From Anaerolinea thermophila UNI-1 (GTDB lineage Bacteria; Chloroflexota; Anaerolineae; Anaerolineales; Anaerolineaceae): a DNA stretch of 64,000 nt. Positions within the stretch are counted from its first letter, which is position 1, and the number at the start of each line of letters is the position of its first letter. The DNA is taken from the NCBI RefSeq assembly GCF_000199675.1, contig NC_014960.1:2728001-2792000 (forward strand), given 5' to 3'. A program made the position numbers and the translations under genes. Positions 52,232 through 60,231 of the stretch are shown here, in pieces. The notes under the pieces are model-generated. The model was not told where the DNA came from. It saw only the letters and a list, made by a program, of their open reading frames with translations, and searched no databases.

Positions 52232-53644
52232 ATGAAACCCATTCGTGTTTCGAGTGTGGCATGGTTCGCCATGCTGATTCTGGGCGTTTGTCTGCTGGGG
52301 CTTCGTGTTCAGCCCGTGCAGGCAGCCGTGGTTGATGAAGACGGCAATGTCGGCGCTAAAGAGGTGATTCAGGATGACCTGATTATTGGGGGACAAAACG
52401 TCATCATTGACGGCACCGTGAACGGTGCCGTACTGGCTTCAGCCGAGCGCATTGTGGTCAACGGCACCATCAACGGCGACCTGTTCATGTTTGGACAAAC
52501 GGTGCTGCTTGCCGAAAACGGGAAGGTCAGTGGGAATGTCTTCATCGGAGCGCAGTCCGGCGAGGTACGCGGGAAGGTAGGGGGCAGTGTATTCACCGGC
52601 GCCACCTCTTTGCTGGTGGGAAGCCAGGCGCGTATTGAGCGCAATCTGTACTTCGGCGGCTACAGTCTGGAGACGCTCAACGGCTCGGTCATCAAGATTG
52701 ACGCGCTGGTCGGCGCTTATCAGATCATCCATGCCGGTGAAATCCAGCAAAACCTCAAAGGTGGGGTTGCCGGTGCAGAGTTGAAAGGCAAAGTGGGCAA
52801 AGACGTCAAACTGGACGTTGCTGCCCCTGGAGAAACCGGCTCCAATTTCTGGATGTTCTGGTATCAGCCCGGTATGCCGAAAGCCATTGAGCCGGGACTG
52901 CGGGTTGCGCCGGAAGCCGTCATCGGCGGGGATTTGACCTACACCAGCCCAGCCGAACAAGCCAGCGCCATTCAGGCTCGCCCCAAAGGGCAGGTGATTT
53001 ATCAAACCCCCACCCCAGCAGAAAAAGCGCCTCAAAAATCCCCATTACAGCGCTGGGAAGAGCATCCAGTGCTCAAAACCCTGTTGGGGCTGGTGCGCAA
53101 CCTCATCGTCCTGCTGATTTTGGGCGGGCTGGCGCTCTGGTTGATTCCCGGAATCTTCCACAAGACGGCGGACATGGCGAACGCCAAGCCTCTGCCCTCG
53201 GCTGGCGTGGGTATTCTCACCCTGCTGGGCGGGTATGCCGGGGCAATTCTGGCAGGTTTGCTCCTCCTTGCCATTGGCGTTATCCTCAGCCTGATTACCC
53301 TGGGCGGACTGAGCAACGCCATTTTCGGCATTGGGTTCTCGGCACTTGCCCTGCTCGTGGCTATCTTCACCTTGCTGGTGGGGTATGGCAGTAAACTGGT
53401 GGTCTCGTTCTGGGTAGGCAAACAGTTACTGGAAAAGACCGCCCCGCAAACCCGCAATCTCCACATCTGGGCGCTGGTGCTGGGCGTGGCGCTGTATGCC
53501 ATCGTGCGCGCGATTCCCTTCATTGGATGGCTGATAGGGTTGATTGCTACTCTCATCGGGTTAGGCGCCATGTGGTACACCTATCAGAGCAGAAAAGCGC
53601 CAACGCCGGAAGTGGTTCCTGCCCCCCTTCCCGAACAGGGATAG
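52232..53644 (+). CDS. Bactofilin-like beta-helix protein with C-terminal membrane domain
   Basis: 470 residues. A signal peptide (1-31, ending VQPVQAAV) leads to a right-handed beta-helix region with repeated GTVNGAV / GTINGDL / GKVSGNV units like polymer-forming bactofilins (about 45-190). A Pro-rich linker comes next. The C-terminal third has four or more hydrophobic helices (LIVLLILGGLALWLIPG, GILTLLGGYAGAILAGLLL and others). So a polymerising, exported module is tied to a polytopic membrane domain. AAAGGAGAG precedes the ATG. Terminator follows. Confidence 0.8.
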   Translation: MKPIRVSSVAWFAMLILGVCLLGLRVQPVQAAVVDEDGNVGAKEVIQDDLIIGGQNVIIDGTVNGAVLASAERIVVNGTINGDLFMFGQTVLLAENGKVSGNVFIGAQSGEVRGKVGGSVFTGATSLLVGSQARIERNLYFGGYSLETLNGSVIKIDALVGAYQIIHAGEIQQNLKGGVAGAELKGKVGKDVKLDVAAPGETGSNFWMFWYQPGMPKAIEPGLRVAPEAVIGGDLTYTSPAEQASAIQARPKGQVIYQTPTPAEKAPQKSPLQRWEEHPVLKTLLGLVRNLIVLLILGGLALWLIPGIFHKTADMANAKPLPSAGVGILTLLGGYAGAILAGLLLLAIGVILSLITLGGLSNAIFGIGFSALALLVAIFTLLVGYGSKLVVSFWVGKQLLEKTAPQTRNLHIWALVLGVALYAIVRAIPFIGWLIGLIATLIGLGAMWYTYQSRKAPTPEVVPAPLPEQG

Positions 53645-53667
53645 TCATCTGCTCATGCTCTGCAATC

Positions 53668-53697
53668 AAAAAGGCTTGGGGACTCCCAAGCCTTTTT
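53668..53697 (+). terminator. Terminator after the bactofilin-like gene
   Basis: AAAAAGGCTTGGG pairs perfectly with CCCAAGCCTTTTT over the loop GACT. Confidence 0.95.
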
Positions 53698-53734
53698 GAT
53701 TCGGGATGATTTCTAACAATCACCCTTGCGAGGG

Positions 53735-53763
53735 ATGACATTCTCTCATCATCGTATTAAAAT
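53735..53763 (+). promoter_or_regulatory. Promoter of the MFS-tetR operon
   Basis: ATGACA (53735-53740) and TAAAAT (53758-53763), 17-nt spacing, just upstream of a palindromic operator. Confidence 0.65.
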
Positions 53764-53767
53764 ACAA

Positions 53768-53785
53768 ACTAAACGAACGTTCAGT
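53768..53785. promoter_or_regulatory. Candidate TetR operator
   Basis: ACTAAACGAACGTTCAGT is an imperfect palindrome (7 of 9 half-site positions) placed over the predicted start point. The regulator is probably the TetR protein encoded by the second gene of the same operon. Confidence 0.55.
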
Positions 53786-53807
53786 AAAACTAAAAGAGGT
53801 AGACCAT

Positions 53808-55247
53808 ATGGATCAGAAACAGAGAAATCGCATTTTACTGGTGTTGTTCTTTGGAGTGTTGATGGGCGCGCTGGACATTGCCATTTTAGGTCCTGCCCTG
53901 CCCTCCATCCGAAAGCAGTTTGCTGTGGATGAACGCACGCTGGCATGGATGTTCAGCAGTTACGTGCTGATGCAACTCATCAGCACGCCATGGATGGCAA
54001 AACTATCCGACCTGTACGGCAGACGCTGGATTTATATGCTGGACATTGGGTTATTTGCTCTGGGTTCCCTGCTGGTAGCACTCGCGCCAGCCTTCTGGGT
54101 TGTGTTATTGGGGCGCGCCATTCAGGGCTTTGGCGCAGGGGGTATCTTCCCCGTTGCCAGCGCGGTAATTGGCGACACCTTCCCACCGGAAAAACGCGGC
54201 AGTGCCTTGGGAATGATTGGGGCGGTATTCGGTCTGGCGTTTCTCATCGGTCCCCTGCTGGGTGGTGTCGTCCTGGCACTTGCCTCCTGGCACTGGTTAT
54301 TCCTGATTAACCTGCCGATTGCCCTGGCGATCCTGATCTCTGCTTCACGGCTTTTGCCGGTAACCCGCCCGGCACAAACCAGCCGTCTGGACTCGGGTGG
54401 ACTGGTGCTCCTCAGCCTGTTTTTGATTTCGTTGACCATCGGCATCAATCAACTGGATTCCAGTCAATTCCTTTCCAGCCTCCTGCAGGTTCAGGTAGGT
54501 GGTTTGTTTGGCATAGCGCTCATCCTGCTGGCAGTACTGATTCGGTATGAACAACGTGTTGAAGCCCCCCTCCTGCCCGCCCGCCTGTTCAACCGCCGTC
54601 AACTGGGGCTGGCGTATGGGCTCTCGTGGGGCGCGGGCTTTACCGAAGCCAGTCTGGTGTTTGTCCCGCTCATGGCAGTCAGCGGGTTGGCGTCTCAGGG
54701 AATCACTGAGAAAAATGCCACCTGGTTGCTCATCCCGGCAGTGCTGGCAATGGTTGTCGGCGCGCCGCTCAGCGGGCGGATGCTGGATCGCTTTGGTTCG
54801 CGCGCGGTAGTCGTCACCGGCACATTTGTCATGAGCCTTGGTTTTCTGATGCTGAGCCTTCTGGGAAGCAGTCTTTTCTGGTTCGTCTTCTCCGGGTTAT
54901 GGATTGGGCTGGGACTCAGCGCTCTGCTGGGAGCGCCTATCCGCTACATCATGCTAAACGAGGCTCTCCCCGAAGAACGCTCGCTAGCGCAGGGCATTGT
55001 CACCCTGTTTTCCAGCACCGGTCAATTGATTGGGAGCGCCTTCATGGGGGCACTTGCCGCCTCATTCGGCAAAGCCGATGCCTTTTCCGGCTATCGCGCG
55101 GCATTTGTATTCGTCCTGTTCATCAGTTTGGTAATGCTGGGAAGCGCGACCCTGTTGAAAAAACGTCAGGAAGAATTATCCAGGGAGAGAACGCATGCCA
55201 ACCCCATTGGAATCGCCCAGAATGAAGATGCGCCAGCGCATTCTTAG
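53808..55247 (+). CDS. MFS drug exporter, DHA2 (EmrB/QacA) type
   Basis: 479 residues with about 14 predicted transmembrane helices, proton-driven export of drugs or other toxic compounds. Motif A is WMAKLSDLYGRRWIY; motif C-like GMIGAVFGLAFLIGPLLGG follows; the N-terminal motif LDIAILGPALPSI (motif D1) is typical for DHA2. The start has AAAGAGGTAG upstream. It overlaps the regulator gene by 53 nt, so expression is tied to it. The substrate cannot be predicted. Confidence 0.92.
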   Translation: MDQKQRNRILLVLFFGVLMGALDIAILGPALPSIRKQFAVDERTLAWMFSSYVLMQLISTPWMAKLSDLYGRRWIYMLDIGLFALGSLLVALAPAFWVVLLGRAIQGFGAGGIFPVASAVIGDTFPPEKRGSALGMIGAVFGLAFLIGPLLGGVVLALASWHWLFLINLPIALAILISASRLLPVTRPAQTSRLDSGGLVLLSLFLISLTIGINQLDSSQFLSSLLQVQVGGLFGIALILLAVLIRYEQRVEAPLLPARLFNRRQLGLAYGLSWGAGFTEASLVFVPLMAVSGLASQGITEKNATWLLIPAVLAMVVGAPLSGRMLDRFGSRAVVVTGTFVMSLGFLMLSLLGSSLFWFVFSGLWIGLGLSALLGAPIRYIMLNEALPEERSLAQGIVTLFSSTGQLIGSAFMGALAASFGKADAFSGYRAAFVFVLFISLVMLGSATLLKKRQEELSRERTHANPIGIAQNEDAPAHS

Positions 55248-55788
55248 GGAAGCTACCCGACAATTTGTAGAGCGCGGCTTCGACGGCGTCTCTATTCGAG
55301 ACCTGGCGGAAGCCTGCCAGGTGACCAACGCCGCGCTCTACTACCATTTTCCAGACAAAGAACACCTCTTTCTGGAAATACTGGAGCAGGGTTTGGAAAA
55401 TTTCACCCGAATTTTAAGAAACGCCCGGGAAAAATATCCAGCCTCCACCCAGGATTGCCTGAAGGAATTCATTCTGGGGATTTTCACTCAGGTACCGCCC
55501 GAGTCACGCGGCGTGATGCGACTGGCAACGCAGGAAATGGAAAAACTCTCTCCCGGACTGCGCGAAAAATTCAAAGAAATCTACGCGAAGGAATTTTTAC
55601 ATCCACTTGAAGAAATTCTCAGGGAAGGACAGGCACGGGGGGAAGTCCGCCCTTTGCCTTCCAACCTTCTGGTCTGGGCATTCCTGGGGATTTTTTACCC
55701 ATTTTTAGCCTCAGAAAGTCATCCCAACTTCTCAGCCGACACCCCTGAGATCCTTCTGAGCATCTTCTGGAAGGGAATCCAGCCCTGA
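55195..55788 (+). CDS. TetR/AcrR-family regulator of the adjacent exporter
   Basis: 197 residues. N-terminal HTH: ATRQFVERGFDGVSIRDLAEACQ then VTNAALYYHFPDKEHLF, a textbook TetR motif. The C-terminal helices form the ligand pocket. ATG at 55195 lies inside the exporter gene behind GGGAGAG. By family precedent it represses the operon through the palindrome at 53768-53785 until a substrate of the pump binds (inference). Confidence 0.92.
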   Translation: MPTPLESPRMKMRQRILREATRQFVERGFDGVSIRDLAEACQVTNAALYYHFPDKEHLFLEILEQGLENFTRILRNAREKYPASTQDCLKEFILGIFTQVPPESRGVMRLATQEMEKLSPGLREKFKEIYAKEFLHPLEEILREGQARGEVRPLPSNLLVWAFLGIFYPFLASESHPNFSADTPEILLSIFWKGIQP

Positions 55789-55833
55789 GCCCTGCGATTG
55801 GAGAAACCTTTGTGAAATTTTTCGCAGTCAGAA

Positions 55834-55862
55834 TTGACATAACCTCAAGGGAGCGGTATAAT
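55834..55862 (+). promoter_or_regulatory. Consensus promoter of the S1-domain gene
   Basis: TTGACA (55834-55839) and TATAAT (55857-55862) match the consensus exactly, spacing 17 nt. Confidence 0.92.
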
Positions 55863-55905
55863 CGCCTTTCGTGACAATTATCCCGGGAGAGGTAAGGTAC
55901 AGAAG

Positions 55906-56784
55906 ATGGAATCGGAAGTAACTACTCAAGGGGTTGAAAGCAAGCCCCAAATCCAACCCAAACAGCACTTTCGTGCGAAAGTGCTCAAAATTTCGCTGGC
56001 AGGAGCGGCAGTCGACCTGGGAATCGGTCAACCTGCTTTCCTGCACATCTCGCAGATTCAGCCCTTAGATGACGAACCCATCAAGCGCGTCAGCGACGTT
56101 CTGCAGGAAGGGCAGGAAATTGATGTATGGGTCAAGCGCGTCAAGGAAGGGCGCATTGAAGTCACCACATTCAAACCGCTGGACCTGGAATGGCGCGACC
56201 TGAAAAAGGGTATGGTGGTTAAGGGTACCGTAGTGCGTCTGGAAAAATTTGGCGCCTTCGTGGAAATCGGCGCGGAACGCCCTGGTTTGTTGCACATCTC
56301 GGAAATGGCTCACGGTTACGTGCGCGAACCTTCTGAGGTGGTCAAAGAGGGCGATGAGATTGAGGTCGAGGTCATTGACTTCAACCGCAAGAAGCGTCAG
56401 ATCAAACTGAGCCGTAAAGCATTGCTGCCCGAACCCGTTAAGGAAGAAGAACCCATTCAGGCGTTCATTGAACCTCCCAAGCGCGAGCGCCCCAAAGATC
56501 GCGAAAAGGATAAAGAGAAAGACAAAGAAAAGGCTCAACGGCGCAAGAAAGCCAAAGCACCCCGCACCCGCGAAGAAGACACCATCAGCGTGGATGCATT
56601 GCTTGAATCGCTTGGCGAAGAACCTCAGCCCGAGGTGGAAACCGCCATGGCAATCGCCTGGCGTGAAGCCATGGAACGCGCCAAAGCCCGCAAAGCCGAA
56701 GAGAAAGGGCGCAAGAAAGCCACTTCTCAGGAACAGGAAGAGATTCTTGCCCGCACCCTGGAAAACAAGGTGCAAACTTCCTGA
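55906..56784 (+). CDS. S1-domain RNA-binding protein
   Basis: 292 residues, two S1 OB-fold repeats, about 22-88 (HFRAKVLKISLAGAAVDLGI) and 100-170 (GMVVKGTVVRLEKFGAFVEIG), the latter close to repeats of ribosomal protein S1. A highly charged Lys/Glu/Arg tail follows (KDREKDKEKDKEKAQRRKK) and a C-terminal helical acidic part. It is shorter than true S1, which has four to six repeats. It may bind mRNA on the ribosome or act like YhcB/Tex-type helpers. The consensus promoter suggests high expression. Confidence 0.85.
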   Translation: MESEVTTQGVESKPQIQPKQHFRAKVLKISLAGAAVDLGIGQPAFLHISQIQPLDDEPIKRVSDVLQEGQEIDVWVKRVKEGRIEVTTFKPLDLEWRDLKKGMVVKGTVVRLEKFGAFVEIGAERPGLLHISEMAHGYVREPSEVVKEGDEIEVEVIDFNRKKRQIKLSRKALLPEPVKEEEPIQAFIEPPKRERPKDREKDKEKDKEKAQRRKKAKAPRTREEDTISVDALLESLGEEPQPEVETAMAIAWREAMERAKARKAEEKGRKKATSQEQEEILARTLENKVQTS

Positions 56785-56824
56785 AGAAGGCTGCTTGCCT
56801 CTCCTCTCCCAACGGGAAGAAAGG

Positions 56825-56854
56825 AACACCCCAACCGGGGTGTTTTCTTTTTTT
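56825..56854 (+). terminator. Terminator after the S1-domain gene
   Basis: AACACCCC pairs with GGGGTGTT over a 4-nt loop, followed by TTCTTTTTTT. Confidence 0.93.
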
Positions 56855-56948
56855 GACCCATTTTTTATGGTAAACTTCTCTCAGGTCTGATATCCCCATT
56901 CCATCCAGGCATCGGTCCGGGAATGCGGAGAGGAACATGATGAAATAC

Positions 56949-57014
56949 GGGGAGTAGATGTAAAAAACAAAGTGGGGAGTAGCCGAATCATACGGCTCTC
57001 CCCGCTTCTCTTTT
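56949..57014 (+). promoter_or_regulatory. pyrG leader with alternative hairpins, possible attenuator
   Basis: GGGGAGTAG occurs twice (56949-56957 and 56974-56982). The second copy with the following GCCG pairs with CGGCTCTCCCC (56993-57003) to form a strong stem, followed by the T-rich TTCTCTTTTG. The first copy could pair with the same CTCCCC arm instead, so terminator and antiterminator shapes can exchange. pyrG is known to be attenuated in Bacillus; here the mechanism is inferred. Confidence 0.5.
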
Positions 57015-57031
57015 GTCTGGAGGGTGGAAGC

Positions 57032-58654
57032 GTGGCAACCAAGTACATTTTTTTCACGGGCGGTGTGGTCAGTTCGGTAGGCAAAGGGGTCACTGCCGCT
57101 GCCATGGGACGACTGCTCAAGGAACGCGGTTTTTCGGTGGCCGTGCAAAAACTCGACCCCTATATTAACGTGGACCCAGGGACCATGAGCCCCTACCAGC
57201 ACGGAGAAGTCTATGTCCTGGACGACGGCGCCGAAACCGACCTGGATTTGGGACATTACGAACGTTTTATTGATATCCGCCTGAACCGCGTTTGTAATGT
57301 CACCACCGGCCAGGTGTACGCCGAGGTCATCAGCCGCGAACGGCGCGGGGACTATCTGGGCGGGACGATTCAGGTCATCCCGCACATCACCAACGAAATC
57401 AAGCGGCGGATAGGGCTGGTGGGGCGAACAACCGGAGCGGAGATTGTGCTGGTGGAGGTCGGTGGGACGGTGGGCGATATCGAGAGCCTGCCCTTCCTGG
57501 AAGCCATCCGTCAGTTGCGCTTCGATGTCGGACGCGAAAACACGTTTTACATCCATGTCACCTGGCTGCCCTATATCGGCGCAACGGGAGAACTGAAAAC
57601 CAAGCCCACCCAGCACTCCGTTGCCGAACTGCGCTCCATCGGCATTCAGCCGGACATGATCATTGCGCGCTCCGATTACCCAGTGGAAGCCAGTTTGTGC
57701 GAGAAAATTGCCCTGTTCTGCGACGTGGAAAAACGCGCCGTCGTGCCCATGGTCACCAATCCAATTTTGTATGAAGTCCCGCTAGCACTGGAAAAAGCCC
57801 AGGTGGGCGAATATTTGCTGGAGCGTTTGGGACTGGAAGCCCGCCGCAAGCCCGACTGGACGGACTGGGAGACCCTGGTGGAACGGGTGAAAATGCCCAA
57901 GCCGACCGTCACCATTGCGCTGGTGGGCAAGTACGTGGAACTGCACGATGCTTATATGAGCGTGCGGGAAGCCCTGCGCCATGCCGCCCTCCATCTGGGG
58001 GTGGAACTGGATATCCGCTGGGTGCACTCTGCCGAACTGGAGAAGGGCAAAGGCTGGGAAGAAATCAAAGCCGCCTCGGGGGTACTGGTGCCGGGTGGAT
58101 TTGGCAGTCGAGGCATTGAGGGAAAGATTCAAGCCATCCATCATGCCCGCACCAACAAGATTCCCTACCTTGGCTTGTGTCTGGGAATGCAACTGATGGT
58201 GATTGAATTTGGACGGCACATTTTCGGCACGGACGAGGTGAACTCCACCGAGTTTGACCGCTCCACACCTTATCCCGTCATTGACCTGATGCCCGAACAG
58301 CATGGCGTGACCGATTTAGGCGGCACCATGCGTTTGGGATTGTACCCGTGCATTTTACAGCCGGGCAGTCTGGCGCATGCCTGTTACGGCGTGGATCGGG
58401 TAGAAGAACGCCACCGCCATCGCTTTGAGTTTAACAATGCCTATCGTAAAATATTCGAGGAACACGGCATGCGCTTTTCAGGACTTTCGCCGGATGGTCG
58501 ATTGGTGGAAATCGCCGAGATTGCAGATCACCCCTTCATGGTGGCAACCCAGTTCCATCCGGAGTTTCTCTCCCGCCCGAACCGCCCGCATCCGCTGTTT
58601 TTAGGTTTTGTTAGAGCCGCCGCTCAGCAAGCCGGCGTGCTCCCCAAGGTATAA
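57032..58654 (+). CDS. pyrG: CTP synthase
   Basis: Makes CTP from UTP, ATP and glutamine; about 540 residues. The synthetase domain starts ATKYIFFTGGVVSSVGKGVTA and has LDPYINVDPGTMSPYQHGEV. The C-terminal class I glutamine amidotransferase has the nucleophile Cys in GLCLGMQLMVIEF and the catalytic His/Glu in QFHPEFLSRP. I prefer GTG at 57032, with TGGAGGG upstream, because this matches the family N-terminus. The leader hairpin ends 28 nt before the start. Confidence 0.97.
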   Translation: MATKYIFFTGGVVSSVGKGVTAAAMGRLLKERGFSVAVQKLDPYINVDPGTMSPYQHGEVYVLDDGAETDLDLGHYERFIDIRLNRVCNVTTGQVYAEVISRERRGDYLGGTIQVIPHITNEIKRRIGLVGRTTGAEIVLVEVGGTVGDIESLPFLEAIRQLRFDVGRENTFYIHVTWLPYIGATGELKTKPTQHSVAELRSIGIQPDMIIARSDYPVEASLCEKIALFCDVEKRAVVPMVTNPILYEVPLALEKAQVGEYLLERLGLEARRKPDWTDWETLVERVKMPKPTVTIALVGKYVELHDAYMSVREALRHAALHLGVELDIRWVHSAELEKGKGWEEIKAASGVLVPGGFGSRGIEGKIQAIHHARTNKIPYLGLCLGMQLMVIEFGRHIFGTDEVNSTEFDRSTPYPVIDLMPEQHGVTDLGGTMRLGLYPCILQPGSLAHACYGVDRVEERHRHRFEFNNAYRKIFEEHGMRFSGLSPDGRLVEIAEIADHPFMVATQFHPEFLSRPNRPHPLFLGFVRAAAQQAGVLPKV

Positions 58655-58661
58655 GCACAAT

Positions 58662-58691
58662 TTGTGTGCTTTTTCACATTTTCTGTATTAT
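58662..58691 (+). promoter_or_regulatory. Putative promoter of eno
   Basis: TTGTGT (58662-58667) and TATTAT (58686-58691), 18 nt apart. The match is modest. Confidence 0.4.
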
Positions 58692-58743
58692 ACTTACCGA
58701 GGCAACTACAGCCCGGAAAAATCATCAGAAAGGATGTTAGGAT

Positions 58744-60051
58744 ATGGACACCATTATTGAGTCGATCGTTGCAACTGAAATTCTGGACTCGCGCGGCAAC
58801 CCCACCGTGGAAGTCGAAGTTGTACTTGCCGATGGTTCGTGGGGACGCGCTGCCGTGCCCTCCGGTGCATCTACCGGTGTTCACGAAGCCCTGGAACTGC
58901 GTGACGGAGACAAATCCCGTTACCTGGGCAAAGGCGTGACCAAGGCGGTAGAAAATGTCAACACCGTCATTGCTGACGAACTGCTCGGCTGGGATGCGCT
59001 GGAGCAAAAAGCCATTGACCAGCAACTGCTGGCACTGGATGGCACCCCCAACAAGTCCAAACTGGGCGCTAATGCTATTCTGGGTACCAGCCTGGCGGTT
59101 GCCAAAGCCGCCGCCAATGCTCTGGGACTGCCCCTGTACCGCTACATTGGCGGGGTATATGCCCATGTACTGCCAGTCCCGATGATGAACATTTTAAACG
59201 GCGGCGCGCATACGGGCTGGCAATCCACCGACGCGCAGGAATTCATGGTCATGCCGCTGGGCGCGCCAACCTTTGCCGAAGGCTTGCGCTGGGGCGCTGA
59301 AGTGTATCATGCTCTGAAATCCGTGCTGAAATCGCGTGGCTACACCACCCTGGTAGGCGACGAAGGCGGATATGCTCCGGCTTTGAAAGCCAATGTAGAA
59401 GCAGTGGAAGTCATTCTGGAAGCCATTCAAAAGGCTGGTTTCAAACCCGGCGAGCAAATTGCCATTGCCCTCGACCCCGCCGCATCTGAACTGTATGACG
59501 AAGAAACCAAAAAGTACAACCTGCGCAAGGAAGGCAAAATGCTCACCGGCGAGGAATTGGTGGCGTTCTGGAAGTCCTGGATTGATCAATTCCCGATTGT
59601 CTCCCTTGAAGACGGTCTGGCAGAAGACGACTGGGATTCCTGGAAACTGCTCACTGCTGAACTGGGCGACCGCATTCAGATTGTCGGTGATGATCTGCTG
59701 GTGACCAACCCTGAGCGCGTGCGCCGCGGTATCCAGGAAAAAGCCGCCAACGCTCTGCTGGTCAAATTGAATCAGATTGGTTCGCTCACCGAGACCATTG
59801 AAGCCGTGGAACTGTGCCACCGCAACGGCTGGCGCGCCGTCTGCTCGCACCGCTCCGGCGAAACCGAGGATTCCACCATTGCCGATCTGGCAGTGGCGCT
59901 GAATATGGGACAAATCAAGACCGGCGCTCCTGCGCGCTCTGACCGCGTTGCCAAGTACAATCAACTTCTGCGCATCGAAGCCGAACTGGGCGATACCGCC
60001 AAGTATGCTGGTTGGGATGCCCTTCGTGTGCGTCCGCCGTTTGCCCGCTAA
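58744..60051 (+). CDS. eno: Enolase
   Basis: 435 residues; converts 2-phosphoglycerate to phosphoenolpyruvate in glycolysis. The start reads IIESIVATEILDSRGNPTVE; GASTGVHEALELRDGD is the N-terminal substrate loop. NGGAHTGWQSTDAQEFMVMP, the metal-binding Asp/Glu in SLEDGLAEDDWD and GDDLLVTN, and the C-terminal VCSHRSGETEDSTIADLAVA (in parts) are catalytic segments. AAAGGATG is the likely ribosome site. It uses the product of the glycerate 2-kinase encoded earlier in the window. Confidence 0.98.
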   Translation: MDTIIESIVATEILDSRGNPTVEVEVVLADGSWGRAAVPSGASTGVHEALELRDGDKSRYLGKGVTKAVENVNTVIADELLGWDALEQKAIDQQLLALDGTPNKSKLGANAILGTSLAVAKAAANALGLPLYRYIGGVYAHVLPVPMMNILNGGAHTGWQSTDAQEFMVMPLGAPTFAEGLRWGAEVYHALKSVLKSRGYTTLVGDEGGYAPALKANVEAVEVILEAIQKAGFKPGEQIAIALDPAASELYDEETKKYNLRKEGKMLTGEELVAFWKSWIDQFPIVSLEDGLAEDDWDSWKLLTAELGDRIQIVGDDLLVTNPERVRRGIQEKAANALLVKLNQIGSLTETIEAVELCHRNGWRAVCSHRSGETEDSTIADLAVALNMGQIKTGAPARSDRVAKYNQLLRIEAELGDTAKYAGWDALRVRPPFAR

Positions 60052-60072
60052 ACGTTCTCTTCTACAAGAGTC

Positions 60073-60105
60073 AAACCCCACCCCTCACCAACGGGTGGGG
60101 TTTTT
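60073..60105 (+). terminator. Terminator of eno
   Basis: AAACCCCACCC pairs with GGGTGGGGTTT over a 9-nt loop, then T-run. Confidence 0.93.
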
Positions 60106-60154
60106 GATTAGAAATCCCTCATATGACAAACTTTATACATGTATAGTGTTTGTA

Positions 60155-60183
60155 TTGGAAATCTTCCCCCCTTCAGGCATAAT
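60155..60183 (+). promoter_or_regulatory. Promoter of the FAS1 lipoprotein gene
   Basis: TTGGAA (60155-60160) and CATAAT (60178-60183) with 17-nt spacing, about 45 nt upstream of the start codon. Confidence 0.6.
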
Positions 60184-60231
60184 ACAAGCATCGTTCAATC
60201 CAATTTTACTGGTTCACAAGGAAGGAGAAAT

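Noticed and set aside
51819..53644. Window-wide search for transposases, integrases, att sites or prophage genes
   Set aside because: None found here or elsewhere in the window; gene order and codon style look uniform, with no sign of a mobile island.
53774..53781. GAACGTTC in the exporter operator is also the core of the LacI operators
   Set aside because: Flanks differ and an adjacent TetR gene explains the site better; an 8-bp match between families is probably chance.
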